64,000 bases of DNA from Linanthus parryae (GCA_023055425.1 JALGPY010000006.1:75142435-75206434); one strand, 5' to 3'; counted from the first letter of the stretch, positions 44,154-55,777 are shown. The notes: generated by a model not told the origin, from the sequence alone. Translations and numbers: made by a program.

Positions 44154-45382
44154 TGTAAGATCAATGCAGTTTCAATGATTCAAAGACTTGAAATAGCTAA
44201 TCTATTTCAAGGCCTTGAAACAGCTTTCAAAACCTTGAAACTGATTGAGTCTTATATGCATAAACTTAGGGGAGTTTCTGGTTATGTTTGAAATCCTAAA
44301 TCCATGTGCATTATCTAGTATTACTTGATGATGAAAAAGAAAGTATTTTGACATTTTTAACATTATATAATCCATATGTTTGACATAGTTTTGCAGGGAA
44401 AGTTTATTTCCTATTCTGCATGATTTATTTCCTATACCTCAGCTTTGCAGGGAAGGAAATTCTGGTTTGATTTGATTATGTAATCAATCTAATGATTGTA
44501 ACAGCTTCTCAACATGATTATGAAAATATCAAATCAGTATACTGAGAAACAATCCGTTGGAGAAGACTGTTAGAGAAGTCAAAGTTGTTGCCTACAAAAT
44601 AGGAAAGGTGGTTAATGAAGATCCTGAAGATTTGCAGAACATATGAGCTATATATAAGGAGCTCAGTTTTGAAGCTTTTAAAGGAGAGGAAAACGGGCAA
44701 AAGCTAGACACACATGAATACATTCAAGGATTGTCAAGCAACAAAGAAGCAGATCATTCTTTCCCAATCCAAGCATTTGAAGAACACTGCACTCTCATTG
44801 CAGTCTCACTCTCTGTGTTCTGCATCTCAGAACTTTATTTATTTATCATTCTTATACTACTTCTGTTTACATTCTCAAGGATTTTTCAAGGTGAACAAAA
44901 TAGAATTATTAGTTAATCCGATAGCTAGAGCAGGTACTAGATAGGTTCGTGAGAACCACAAGCTGTAACAGAGTAAGGCTTCTCTCTGTGCTTGAGATCT
45001 AGGGCTTAGCTGTTGATTAATAAGAATTGAGTTGAAAATCCTACAGGGAGAAGATCCCTGAGGTAGAGACGTAGGTCCAAGTGGACTGAACTCTATATAT
45101 CTTGTGTCTCTTGCATTTACTTTTCTAATACTAACTTGGAACTTTTGTAGCATTTAAAACAGTTTCATTTGAACGGTTTGAAACTCATTTCACGGCCTTG
45201 AAATAGACTTATTCTTCTGTTTACTCTAAATTTTTTATTCCAAGGGCTTGAAACTCCTTTTAAGGCCTTGAATCTCTTTACAAATCTTTTGAAACTACTA
45301 CTCTTGAAAAGTTTAGCAAAAGTCTGCCCCCCCCCCTTCTAGAGTATCGATCCTTCATTTCTACCTACTGTACACCCCTTCA
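44154..45382 (+). repeat. D 3' LTR (1229 bp)
   Basis: Starts TGTAAGATCAATGC like the 5' LTR. It differs by point changes, small indels and about 150-180 bp not found in the 5' copy. The palindrome pair at 44205/44225 keeps the 20-bp spacing. Confidence 0.92.
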
Positions 45383-45900
45383 GATATTTACTCCCGTTAT
45401 GTAGGAGGGAAAAATCAGGTCTACGTCACTCACATTTCTCAGCATGTTTCATAGCATGTCCAATTATCATTTTTATAATCACCATGTTACGGCGTCACGT
45501 CTGACGACATCAAAACATTATAATTCACATCTGGAGAATGTAGTGACTTCAAGTCTAAGGATAACAACACCATTGTCACTATGAGAAGCACTTGTGACAC
45601 TCTCATAAATCCCACGTAGCTTTCTCATGGTGGTTCAATATAGTACGCTATTACTCCTAATGCGTACCCATGTGTTTGACTTGATATCCCCATATCAATC
45701 TACCCTCATCCTAGTATCGATGCAATAAAGTTGTCCTAATTAACTGTAGTATTCGACTAAGGATATTTAAGAATGCATCATTTATATTCTAAGGACTTCA
45801 TTTATGTTAACATATTTCCATATCGATAACACAATGAATAGTAAGTCCATATAAATGTCACGATAAATAGATTTCCTCAAGGGAATATTCCAACACATAC

Positions 45901-46945
45901 CATATGTTCCCCCCCTACAAGAACATGTTTACACGTTTGGAAATTGTTACCGGTGGCACGGTGCTGATGGGTAATTATCAAGCCTGCGAGAAGAAACGAA
46001 TAGGTTTAATCTAGCTGAAGCTACACGAAGGTACCATCCGAATACTGTCCAATGTGTGGTATGTGCCTGAACTGAAGAAGAATTTGATTTTTGCTGGTTC
46101 TTTGGACTCCAATGGATTCAAAATTACAATCGAATGCAGTGAAATGAAGATCTCAAAGGGTTCCCTAATTTTTCTCAAGGGCATTCGACAGAGAAACCTG
46201 TATTACTTACAAGGGAAGACTAGGATTTGTTGAGTAGCACCTACAGCTGATGGAGCTCCAGAGACGACGAGAATTTGGCGCATGAGATTCGGTCATGCCA
46301 GCGAGATGGCGATTCAAGGACTGGAAAAGAAAGGTCTCATGAAAGATGCGACTTATGAAATTGAATTTTGCGAACATTATGTATTGGGGAAGCATACCAA
46401 AGTGAAGTTTGGAGCTACAGTTCATGAGACGTGAGGAATCCTTGATTACGTGCATTCAGACGTATGGGGTCCCATAGTAAATGCTTGTTTGGGAGGTATG
46501 CATTGGTTCGTTACTTTCGTTGATGACTTCTCCTTAAGATTCAGGGTATACACAATGAAGCACAAGAATGATGTGTTCCCTATTTTCTCGAAATGGAAAA
46601 AGAGGGTGGAGACTCAGACAAGTAGAAAGATAAAGTCCTTGAGATCAGATAATGGTGGCTAGTACACATGTGATCCTTTCTTGAAGCTTTCTCAAGGTGG
46701 AGGAATCAAGAGGCACTTCACCGTGAGGAAGACTCTGCAACATAATGGCCTGGTGGAGAGAATGATCAGATTCTCGCTCGAGAAAGTTAGATTGCATGCT
46801 ATCTATCTCAGATTTGAGCAAGATTTTCTGGGCCGAAGCTGTCACATTTGCAAGTCATCATATGAATCGGTAACCCTCAGCAACGCTGAAGGGTAGGACA
46901 CCAATTGAGGTATGAACTGGAAAACCTGCTACTCATTATCATAGC
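45901..46945 (+). pseudogene. H protease remainder, GAG-pre-integrase and integrase core, broken
   Basis: Continues the H polyprotein after C: KNMFTRLEIVTGGTVLMGN, VWYVPELKKNLIFAGSLDSN, then WRMRFGHASEMAIQGLEKKG and CEHYVLGKHTKVKF (integrase zinc region), then VHSDVWGP (first Asp), LRSDNGG (second Asp) and HNGLVERM (Glu). Several stops are present. The end, KPATHYHS, is cut by E at 46945. Confidence 0.85.
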
Positions 46946-47571
46946 TGTGTACAAGTAAATCCTTGGGAGAGATCCAAGTGTACTCCTCAAGTAGGAGATA
47001 AGATCAAGAACACACAGGGAGATGAAGGGTGTGTAGGGAGAGAGTAAGCAAAGGTAACTACAAGAGAGAGAGAGAGAGAGACAGCTTAATGATGGTAAAA
47101 GAGCTTAGAAATAGAAATTTGGAACTGAACCCTTGCCATGGAGGGCTAACATTCTATATATAGTGGGGAAGTGACCGTTTTGGGGGTTAATGCACCATAA
47201 ATGGCGGCTTAATGGTAGACCCGTAACGGCACGTTCAACCGTATATATAGGGAGTGTTACGCACCTGTCCGCAGATACTGTAGACCGTTATGAGATCGAT
47301 CCGGTTTATAGGACGTGGTCATTAAGTCTCTCAAAGCAGTTACAAGGGGTCGCGCGCGATCTTGGTTGTCGTTCGCGCGTGACGGACCTTACTCTAGCCT
47401 CCAAACCACTAAGTCCCTACAAGTCCCGTGTGGTTGGTACGCGAGGGCCCTGTCTCGCAGCCCCCAAGTGGATAAGCATGGGTAGAAATCCGATGTGTAT
47501 GGAGCACATCTAGGTGTACTGGATGACCGCTAAGTGGCTCTGATCTGTCTGTCTGGGATGCACCATCTACA
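46946..47571 (-). repeat. E 3' LTR (626 bp)
   Basis: Aligns with 62435-63073. It has a short GA tract (47065-47083) and a minus-strand TATA-like CTATATATACGG at about 47240-47251. Its minus-strand start, TGTAGATGG, follows the polypurine tract. Confidence 0.9.
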
Positions 47572-47585
47572 TTATCCCCCTTTTG
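47572..47585 (-). other. E polypurine tract
   Basis: The minus strand reads CAAAAGGGGGATAA directly before the 3' LTR, a textbook tract that fixes the orientation of E. Confidence 0.88.
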
Positions 47586-48198
47586 CGCGAATGTCACGTG
47601 CGCGTTTGCTTTGTAGTCGCGTAAAACCAGTCGTGCGTGGTCCCCACGTGGATCCTCCTTCTAATTTGAAAAAAAAATCAAATCTCTAGCCCCCAGGCAT
47701 AGCCATGATTGCGTAGGGTTTGAGGACGCCGTATAGTATTTGATGAAGCGTGGTCATTGCGAAGTTAAACAGAAGCCACCCACATATTTTCACCGATTTT
47801 CAAGGTAAGAATAACTCAGAATGATTTGATTGGTCACCAATTTCGCTGGTTATTGAAGCGTTGCTGACTCAACAGACGTCGGCTGTCGCTACTCTTCTGT
47901 CTCTTAAACCCTCACCTTATTCAATTAGTTATTTTCTGCCGTCATTGAGACTCAAATTTTATGAGCCAGAGAAAGATTCTTGAGGAAGAGACCTTTGATC
48001 AACTTCTCGACAGAGTATCCTAAGAAATTCAGGCCCTCAGACCTCGTCAACAAGGTTAGTGATTTTTCCCCTTTCAATTGTGAATTGATTTTGAAATTAG
48101 ACTGGCAGATACTCTTATCCCCCTTCTTTTTCGCATGCAACCCACTTTGATATTCTTATTCATTCTTCATCATAGTCTTGGTACCTGTTTCTGCAAAA

Positions 48199-51100
48199 AT
48201 GGCTCCCAAGAAATCACAGAAAGAGGTTGTCAAGCTACCTGAACTCCCCAGGGACCTTTGGTGCAAAGCCACATACCTGGGTTCAGATGATTTCTTGATG
48301 GCCACTATCAAGGCCACCACACTCCAAGCGTCTCTAGTATAGGACGCTCTTCAACTGGTTCCCGAATCGGAGAATTCCGACTGGGACGTGGCCAGTACCC
48401 AAGACGTACAACGGCTCGGGCTCGAAGTCGGTCTGTATGCATTTACTGATGCCCTTCCCCAGGCCTTCATGGAGGGACTCGACGGGATGTAGGAGTGGAC
48501 GGAGTTCATCCTGGACAACTACGAGAAGGAACTGAAGCGGGCCAATATTTTCCATGCCGTTCGCGCGATGAAAGGCCTCAGTGTTAGGGTCGACCATGTC
48601 ATGTCACAGACCATATTCTTCAGATATTCCAAGAAGACCCATACCTTCTATTTCAACTATTTTGAAGTCGCGCCTACTCTGGAAGATATAGAGGCTTTGT
48701 TCCATCTTCCGAGTATAGGGAGTGTCCACCCCTTGGCTCCTCTGACTTCGCCGGAAGAACTTCGTCTGTTTGAACAAATGAAGATCTCATAGAGGATATG
48801 AAGAAGGCTGCTTCGAGATGGAAGCGAAACGCGACCAAGCGTTGCGAGTCCTATGTGCCCGTGGCTTCCAGCGCGAAGAATATTTGGTCAAAGTGGGTGA
48901 TGTAATTTTTCATGGAATTTTTCAAACTAAATGTAGCTCGATAATGGCGAGAGCAAAATCCAGCGGCCATCATCGGTGTCGACGAGAAAGGCTCCGCCTT
49001 TACCCTATGTGGATTTCTTTGCGTGTGGCAGTCACGCTACTTGATAGACGGGTCCCTTTGCGACGGAGTCTTCACCCACATACTCGCAATCGCTGTTAAA
49101 CTGGCGCTTAAACAGAAGGTAGCTCTAGGAACCCTTGTCTTAGGCACGTTGTATCATCGTCTGGACTTAGCCGCGATGCACGTTGAGCAGTCTTAGGGCA
49201 GGGTTGATGTTGTCTCCTTCGTCAATACTGTGTTCCTGTCTATGTGGGCATTGGAAAGGTGGCTGTGTATGCTCCGATCCCTGTCGGTGTGGAATTATGG
49301 AACGCGCCTTATGTCCTCGAGCTTGGCGTTGGTACAAGACCAGAGCTCCTCAACGCACCTTTGATCTGATATGCGACAACATCCGCTACTTCGAACCAAG
49401 GCCCTATGTTACCCGATTGGAAAACATAATTTTCTTGGAAGGTTTTTACCCCTAGGAGGTCACCGAGTTCGGATCTAAGCACATAATTGAAGGATATTGG
49501 ATCTATGGGAGGTTCGTTAAATGGGTTCGAAGGGGGTATCTGCCTGCTCTGCCTTAGTACGTGCCAGGTTCTGAAACCCCTAGCTACGAACGGATCATTG
49601 TTTTCTATGATCCCATCCGTGTGAGCCCCCAATTTGTCTATGATGCCGTCTCACCTGCCCCCGACTCCATTGTCAAAGGCTGCTATGATGGGGTGATACA
49701 TGAGAAGAGTATCGCCCTACTAATTTTTGAGCTTCCCTTGACTGAGCCTTCGCGCAACAGAAAAGGGCCGAATACTCCTGGTTGGGTCGACTTCTAGAAT
49801 TTCCAAACTCGCCGTATTATCAAGCCTCAGGCCTAACTTCAACCCAGCAAGGCACCTGCGCTTCTAACAAAAGAATATCCCTTCAAGACAAACCGTTGTC
49901 GGGATGATTCCCAATATGGCTTCTACTCTCTATTGGCCAAGGATCATCATCTGTGTGCACAACTGATTCTTGATGAGAAGACTGACGTTGTTAAGCTAAA
50001 ATTCTTCATAGAAAAGGTCAAATATGTGGATGACTTCAAATAGGTATGTCCGCGCACATTCCTTTATTCTTATATATATGTATTACTCTTAACTTGCCCC
50101 TCTTGATGACAGTGTTTTCTGAGGCGCTTCGCGTCCTGGGATCACAGTGTAAGCTTTATGGATCATCTGGGAGCGAGGAAGGCGCCCGCGCCTGACATCT
50201 GTATTACTCCGGCGTGACCCCTGAAGTCCAACAGTTGGTCTCCGATGCACTAGAGGCCTATCTAGCTTCAATTAGCAAGACTTCCGTGAGGAAGAGCACT
50301 GCTGATGAGTCCGAAGCTAGTGGCGCAACCACTCATCAATCAAAGCGTCCTTGAAGTGAAACTACTACCCAGGAGACAGCTGCTCCAGCTAAGAAGACCC
50401 TTTCTGCCAAGCAGACTGTTTCTAAGTCAAAGTTTATTAGAAGGAGAGGTAATGATCTGACCTCTTTCTCCCCTCCCCCCCTTTCATTACGAAGTCCTTG
50501 TCGACAGGCCCCTGGTTCATTACTTTCACTTTCCTATAGGCAGCGATATTTCTGATGGGGAGGAGATGAGAGAAACGTTAGTCATGACTGAGGAAGAAGC
50601 AAACGAAGAATTCAAGACCATGGCTGAAGAAAGACAGAGAAGAGAGAAGGAAGAAGAAGACAAGCAACTCCAAGAGGTTTTGCAAAAAAGTGTCGAAGAA
50701 CGAGGACCTCCTAAAGGGCTTGTTTCGCTCCCGTCCATAGTTCAAACTCGTTCAACCGTTGCCCAGATGCAAAAATCACGGATAGCCTTCCATGACCTTA
50801 CTGGCGATGAGGACGAAGAAGGTACGATATTTAAATTTGCTTTGTGACATCACAAACTTATCTTGGGCGCAATATACCATGGTGTATCTAGATATGATAT
50901 AAGCAGATGGTTAAGGGATCAGTTTGGGGAATCCTCAGGTATATCCACCTCCTTAGCATCATGATGCTTTATATTACCCTCGCGCCTTAATAAAGATTAA
51001 CGACATACTTCAGGTCATTATAAATCCAAAGGAACTGACGGTAATCTCTGCGCAGATACTCCACATGAGAGCGAGAAAAGTGGGTCTTGTCGCCACAACC

Positions 51101-52678
51101 CTTCGTCCCCCTTTTTTATTATAATTGATTTTTAGGTTGGAATTGACTGTGAACCTTTATGTTGTAGAATATGCAGAGCCATTGCTTCGTAACGCCATTG
51201 TTAGCGTACCTCCTTCTATCATCGAGACCAACCTCGGGGACAAGGAAATGGAAGACGCTGCAGTCGTGCCTCACGGACTTAGCACCCAAGAGCCTACAAT
51301 CGCGCCTCAAGGACCCATTGCTGAAGAAGTAGCAATCGTGCCGCCAGAGGCCAGCACCTAAGTGATAGATATTGAGAGTGAGTGTCTTGAATTCATCATG
51401 GAACAAGAGGAAGCGGAGGAGGGACTTTAGCAAGAGAAAGAACACAGTGCTGGAGAAAGGGAGAAAGAAGCTTCCCCAAGGGTTGTTTTTCTTGCAATTG
51501 CTTTGTCAACAGAGACTCCCCATGAAACGGCTTGGCGAGTTGAGCTTGCTGATGAGGCGGGGATTTCAAGTACTTTGACTGCAGATGTGGCAACCAACCA
51601 AGGAGAGATTGAACTTGAGTCTGATGTCGATAACATCGCACCTGAACGTGTTATGACAGATGTTCAAGCACCCGCTCTTGATGCCAATATTGTTGCAACT
51701 CCAGGGGTGCAACTTGACGTCGCACGCGAAAGTGTGCCAGAAGCACCGGAGTCTGCACCAAGTCTAAACAAGGCGAGAGAAGGGAATGAAGATGTAGTTA
51801 TGTTTGAACCTCATCATGACGCGACTTCCAAGACCAGTACTCCTGCAGCCGTGACTAAGGGGCCAGCAAGGACCTCTCCCATTGTACGAGATACCTCAAG
51901 ATGTGTTGCATACTTAGAGTGTCCAAGTGAGAATTTTTCACTTTCTAACATGGTTGTTGACTCCTCTAGCTTTGACGTAGATGCGCTTTTTGCTCAAAAT
52001 CCATGGGAGGTGGGCCTCGCAAGTTGTCGAGCCAGTTATTTCTGAAAGAAACTATGTCATTCCTGCAGAGTATCTCTCGCATGAAGCTTTAGCAGACCAA
52101 AGGTTAGATGCAACAGCCTCTTCTATGGTAATCAAGCAGCAGCTCCTATTGCCTCGCTCCAGCAGATCGTTTGACGAACTGATAAGACAATTATCCTTCT
52201 AGAGCACGTGACATGGATTTATACTTTTACTAAATTTCTTGCTTTCCTCTTCGCATGTGCAGGTATTGATCAGGCTTGCCTTGAGTGGCTTATGAAGGTG
52301 CGCATATAGTATCCAATTACTTTTGCAAGAGTTCTGGAACTAGCACCTGGAGATAGAGGACTTCTTCTCAAGGAGATGACTGCTCTCTTAGAGAGAGAAC
52401 ACAAGAAGAATCCATCAAGCACCTCAATTGTCAGTGCAAAAAGTCTTCTTTCAAGCACGAATAGCCTTCAACAAATCGCGACAGGGAAATTGGACTTGGA
52501 TTTCCTCGTGGAGAGGTTAACTAGGATCAACAATTCTGCACAACTCAGGTATGTATACTTTAACTATGGTAAGGAGAAGGATGCCCTTAAGGCACGTAAG
52601 GAGGTGCTTGAGAAAGCTATCAAAGAGTTTGAGGCAGCTGCTAAGCATCATATGAGCAACAAGGATTGGTTAGATTAA
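48199..52678 (+). pseudogene. E antisense gene with plant-mobile-domain-like region and introns, decayed
   Basis: Runs opposite to gag-pol. It starts MAPKKSQKEVVKLPELP and has plant mobile domain (MAIN/MAIL-type) wording: NYFEVAPTLEDIEALFHLP near 48655-48711 and, in a shifted frame, FLCVWQSRYLIDG and ALGTLVLGTLYHRLDLA near 49010-49170. Downstream come GT-AG introns I place at 50044-50112, 50449-50539 and 50822-51135. An acidic helical exon (EERQRREKEEEDKQLQ, 50566-50820) and a coiled-coil C-terminus (52376-52678) complete it. Several codons have become TAG. Antisense extra genes are known in Tat elements such as Grande and Retand. The role is unknown; host plant mobile domain proteins act in silencing and genome stability. 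Confidence 0.72.
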
Positions 52679-53001
52679 CTAGCTGCCAATTGCATTAAGC
52701 TATTAGCCAAAGATTACCTTCTGAAAGACTTGTTCGCATATCAGTAGCTTAGTACTGCAATAGTTGCTCTTTTGAACTATCTTGTGGTGTAATCTTTTTG
52801 CGCCTTTTATGGCCGCGAGTTTTTGGATCCTTTGAACTATCTTTTGCCCCTATTTTTGCGCGTCCTCCTTCGCGCATTATGAACATTGCTTTGTTGTTTT
52901 TGAATTTTGTTCTTGACTGCTGTTTTATCAGCATGTCAATGCTAGCAAGTAAATTGCTTAGGCTTTGCCATTATTCATGAATGGGCTTAACTAAAGTATT
53001 G

Positions 53002-53119
53002 CTATCTAGACAGATAGGCTTATGCTCACGCATTATTCCTATTGGGACAGATAGGCTTACACTTGCGTATTCTGCTTTTGAAGTAGGAGGGCCTTTGGTG
53101 TTGCTATCTAAGCAGATAG
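53002..53119. repeat. E palindromes, left group
   Basis: CTATCTAGACAGATAG at 53002-53017 and CTATCTAAGCAGATAG at 53104-53119, with a half site (ACAGATAGGCT) near 53044. Each is followed by GGYTTAYGCTC. Confidence 0.85.
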
Positions 53120-53349
53120 GTTTATGCTCGCATGTTGTTGCCAAAGTTGCCCGGAATCACACACGTTTGCTGTTGTGTTGAAAACCCATTAAGTATTCTT
53201 CGCGCAATTCTTTTTTTGAACTCTGAATAATTTAATGCTTGAAACACCCTAGTCCCCATAAGCCGCCATTATTTCCTAAAGTTGTTGTACCCTTGTAGCC
53301 TTAAATAAGGTATGCCCTTTGCACAGTAAACCAAGTTTTCATCATTGCC

Positions 53350-53825
53350 TAGGGCTGCTGTAGCGTCGTAGCCTTTAATAGGGTCACTGATTATTGTCTG
53401 TTCTCGAGATATTGCTGACTCACCAGGAACTGAAGAGTCTCCTTCTCTGGGTCCTATATAAACCCCTTTCTGCTGTTGGTCTCTTACTTTTCACCATTGC
53501 CACCCCTTTGGGTTTGCGATTGAGAGAGAATATTTTTCCTTCTTTTCAGATTCAAAACAAGGACTAGATAGTCATGCCACCTCCTCTGAGTTTTTTTTCT
53601 TCACCATTTTATGACTCGTACCGGCTCTGGATCTGTTATTCTTTATGTGTCTGTTGTGTTATGGAAATGGTTCCCAAGAAATCCACGGAGGAGATCATTG
53701 ACTCACCCAAGCTTTCCCAAGACTGGTGGTATAAATCCACTTATCACAGTGGAGATGTATTTTCCCTAGTCATGTTTGAGGAACCCTTCCTGAAAGTATT
53801 TCGACGGAAGTCACTCTGCAACTAG
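53350..53825 (+). pseudogene. Duplicate promoter and first exon of the E antisense gene
   Basis: A TATA box (TATATAAAC, 53455-53463) is followed by a reading frame whose part from 53672, MVPKKSTEEIIDSPKLSQDW, matches the opening of the antisense gene at 48199 (MAPKKSQKEVV..., ATY/STY). The upstream GCTGACTCACCAG also resembles GCTGACTCAACAG near 47869. The frame stops at 53825, so only the 5' end was duplicated. Confidence 0.65.
53455..53463 (+). promoter_or_regulatory. TATA box of the duplicated antisense promoter
   Basis: TATATAAAC, about 215 bp before the MVPKKS start and flanked at a distance by palindrome groups on both sides. Confidence 0.55.
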
Positions 53826-54240
53826 AGCCTGAACCATAGAGTTGTGATTGGAGTGTATCTTTCTTATGCACAATCAGCTTTTGTTCTTCACATCAGCAGC
53901 TTCTGTCGTTTGAAGTTCATCTAGCATCTCACCATGTCAGGGGCATCAACAAGAGCCCTATTTTGATCGAGGACATCTATGATGACGACGAATCGACCGT
54001 AGTTGTTTATGTAGTTTGTAGGTTCTATGTAGAAGTCTTGGATGTTCTTTGAGAACGCTTTTGATGTATGGCTTCTGTTTCCAAGTTTTTGCTTATATAA
54101 AAGTGCCTTTTGCTTTCGCTTTCGCTTTATGAACACCGAGTTCTATTTTTGAAAACATAATTGATAGACTCATGCTTTGAAAGTATGGCGTATAGCAGCT
54201 ATGATTTATGATCAAGATGGTGTTTCTTAGCGTAACGGCA

Positions 54241-54439
54241 CTATCAAATAGATAGACGTAAAATCGTGTTTGGTTGCTATCTAGACAGGTAGGCTTTAGA
54301 ATGCATTTGTGCTGCTATCTAAACAGATAGGCTTTTAAATCGCATTTGATTGCTATCTAAACAGATAGGCTTAAAATTCATTACTGCTATCAAAGTAGAT
54401 AGGCTTACGTTCACGTTTTGCTGCTATCTAGACAGATAG
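54241..54439. repeat. E palindromes, right group (6 copies)
   Basis: CTATCAAATAGATAG at 54241, then 16-mers at 54277 (CTATCTAGACAGGTAG), 54315 and 54353 (CTATCTAAACAGATAG), 54387 (CTATCAAAGTAGATAG) and 54424 (CTATCTAGACAGATAG). Spacing is 34-38 bp. Arms CTATCT/AGATAG are well kept while the spacers vary. Confidence 0.9.
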
Positions 54440-54599
54440 TCTTTTGGATTTGCAAGATGATCAACTATCAGTCTTTTAGCAAGGAAAATAAATAAATGAA
54501 TCCAGCAATTGATAAAAGAGCTCTCATATGAGATAGTTATTATCATTAATTGAATCCTCATATGGGAGTATATAACAAAATATACAATGCGAATGTATG

Positions 54600-55777
54600 G
54601 CAAAAGAGAAGGTTAGGGATAGTACTTCTTTAGCCATCGCATGTTGATCGGGGCGAGAGTAGTGGCAGTCCCGTGGAAACGTAAAATATTGCAATAGCCA
54701 CTATCAAAGACTTCCTTGACTTCAAAAGGTCCTTCACAGTTGGCAGCAAACTTGGGTGAGCCGCTTCGCGCATGCAATGGTCGGAAGCTCGTAGGACCAG
54801 ATCTCCTACTGCGAAGTCCCGATGCTGAACGGTCTTATTTTAGGCCCGCGAGATCCTCTCCTTGTACTTATTGTTTTACCTTTTAGCCATTTCGCCCCTC
54901 TCTTCGAGCAGAATGAGGTCATGGTCGCCCTCGTTTTCATACAAGGAACTAAAAGCCAGTCGCGCCGAGACCTTGACTTCAGTAGGGACTACTACTTCGG
55001 CCCCATAGCATAGTAAAAACAGAGAAGTCCCTGTAGGAGTCCTTGATGATGTGCGATATGCCCAAATTTCCGTACCCAATTATGATCATCCGCGACCATC
55101 TTACTCAGGATTCTGAGCAGCGTTTTGTTTGTGTCCTCCGCTTGTCCATTCCCTTTCGGATAGTAAGGCGTCAAACACACCTGCCTTAAATTGTACTCCA
55201 TTAGTTTCGCGGATACCTTTCGGTTGACGAAGGGAGTTCCATTGTCGGACAGAATAATGTTGGGAATCCCAAAGCGATGGATAATGTTCTCCTGTATGAA
55301 TTTGACCACGTTCAATGCATTTGTTGTCTTGAGCGGGACCGCCTCAACCCATTTGGTGAGTTGTTCTGTTCCAGTAAGAATGAATTGGTTCCCACGCGAT
55401 GGAGGTCATATGGGGCCGATGAAGTCCAAGGACCAAGTGTGAAATGGCCAGGGAGTCCTTTACACCTGCAAATCGACAGTTGGGGCATGAACTAGGTTGC
55501 CATGGAATTGGCATTGTTGGCATCTCCTTACCTTCGCGCGACAATCAGCCTCCAGGGTTGGCCAAAAGTACCCAACAGTTAAGAGTTTCCTGCACAACTT
55601 TGCACCTCCTTGGTGTTCCACTTGAAGAGACATTCCCATGACCTCTTGGATTTCTTGACCGTTTAGACACCTGAGTAAGTTATCTTTGTGTCGTTTTCGC
55701 CAAAGTAAATTTTCTTGTAGGACGTACCGAGCTGCCTTCCTCTTAAGCTTGTCACCCTCCCTTCTGTCACTTGGCAT
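54600..55777 (-). pseudogene. E integrase, broken
   Basis: Minus strand: zinc region GYFWPTLEADCRAKVRRCQQCQ (about 55530-55600), core NIILSDNGTPFVN (second Asp) and KGNGQAEDTNKTLL (Glu), then EIWAYRTSSRTPTGTSLFLLCYG and a C-terminal HRDFAVGDLVLR. Frame breaks lie near 55330 and 55000. Tat-type wording. Confidence 0.85.

Larger units (their letters stand above)
35447..45382 (+). mobile_element. D: SIRE/Maximus-like Ty1/copia element with extra 3' ORF
   Basis: Begins TGTAAGATCAATGC, ends CACCCCTTCA, and has perfect TSDs GATAT (35442-35446 and 45383-45387). LTRs are 35447-36521 and 44154-45382. It has the gag, protease, integrase, RT, RNase H order of copia, followed by a further coding region of about 1.75 kb, the hallmark of the SIRE lineage. 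Stops and frameshifts in all genes show it is dead. The palindrome TTTCAAGGCCTTGAAA is scattered through LTRs, coding linkers and spacers. Confidence 0.95.
34474..45895 (-). mobile_element. C: solo LTR of the G/F copia family, minus strand, split by D
   Basis: Flanked by perfect TSDs CATAC (34469-34473 and 45896-45900). Its minus-strand start TGTTGGAATATTCCC is at 45895 and its end (CCCAACA) is at 34474. Its own parts are 34474-35446 and 45388-45895, about 1481 bp after removing D and one TSD copy. It aligns with G and F: CCCTCCTACATAACGGGAG matches CCCTCCCAAATACTGGGAG in G. It contains a (CT)n tract (34820-34872). Confidence 0.9.
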
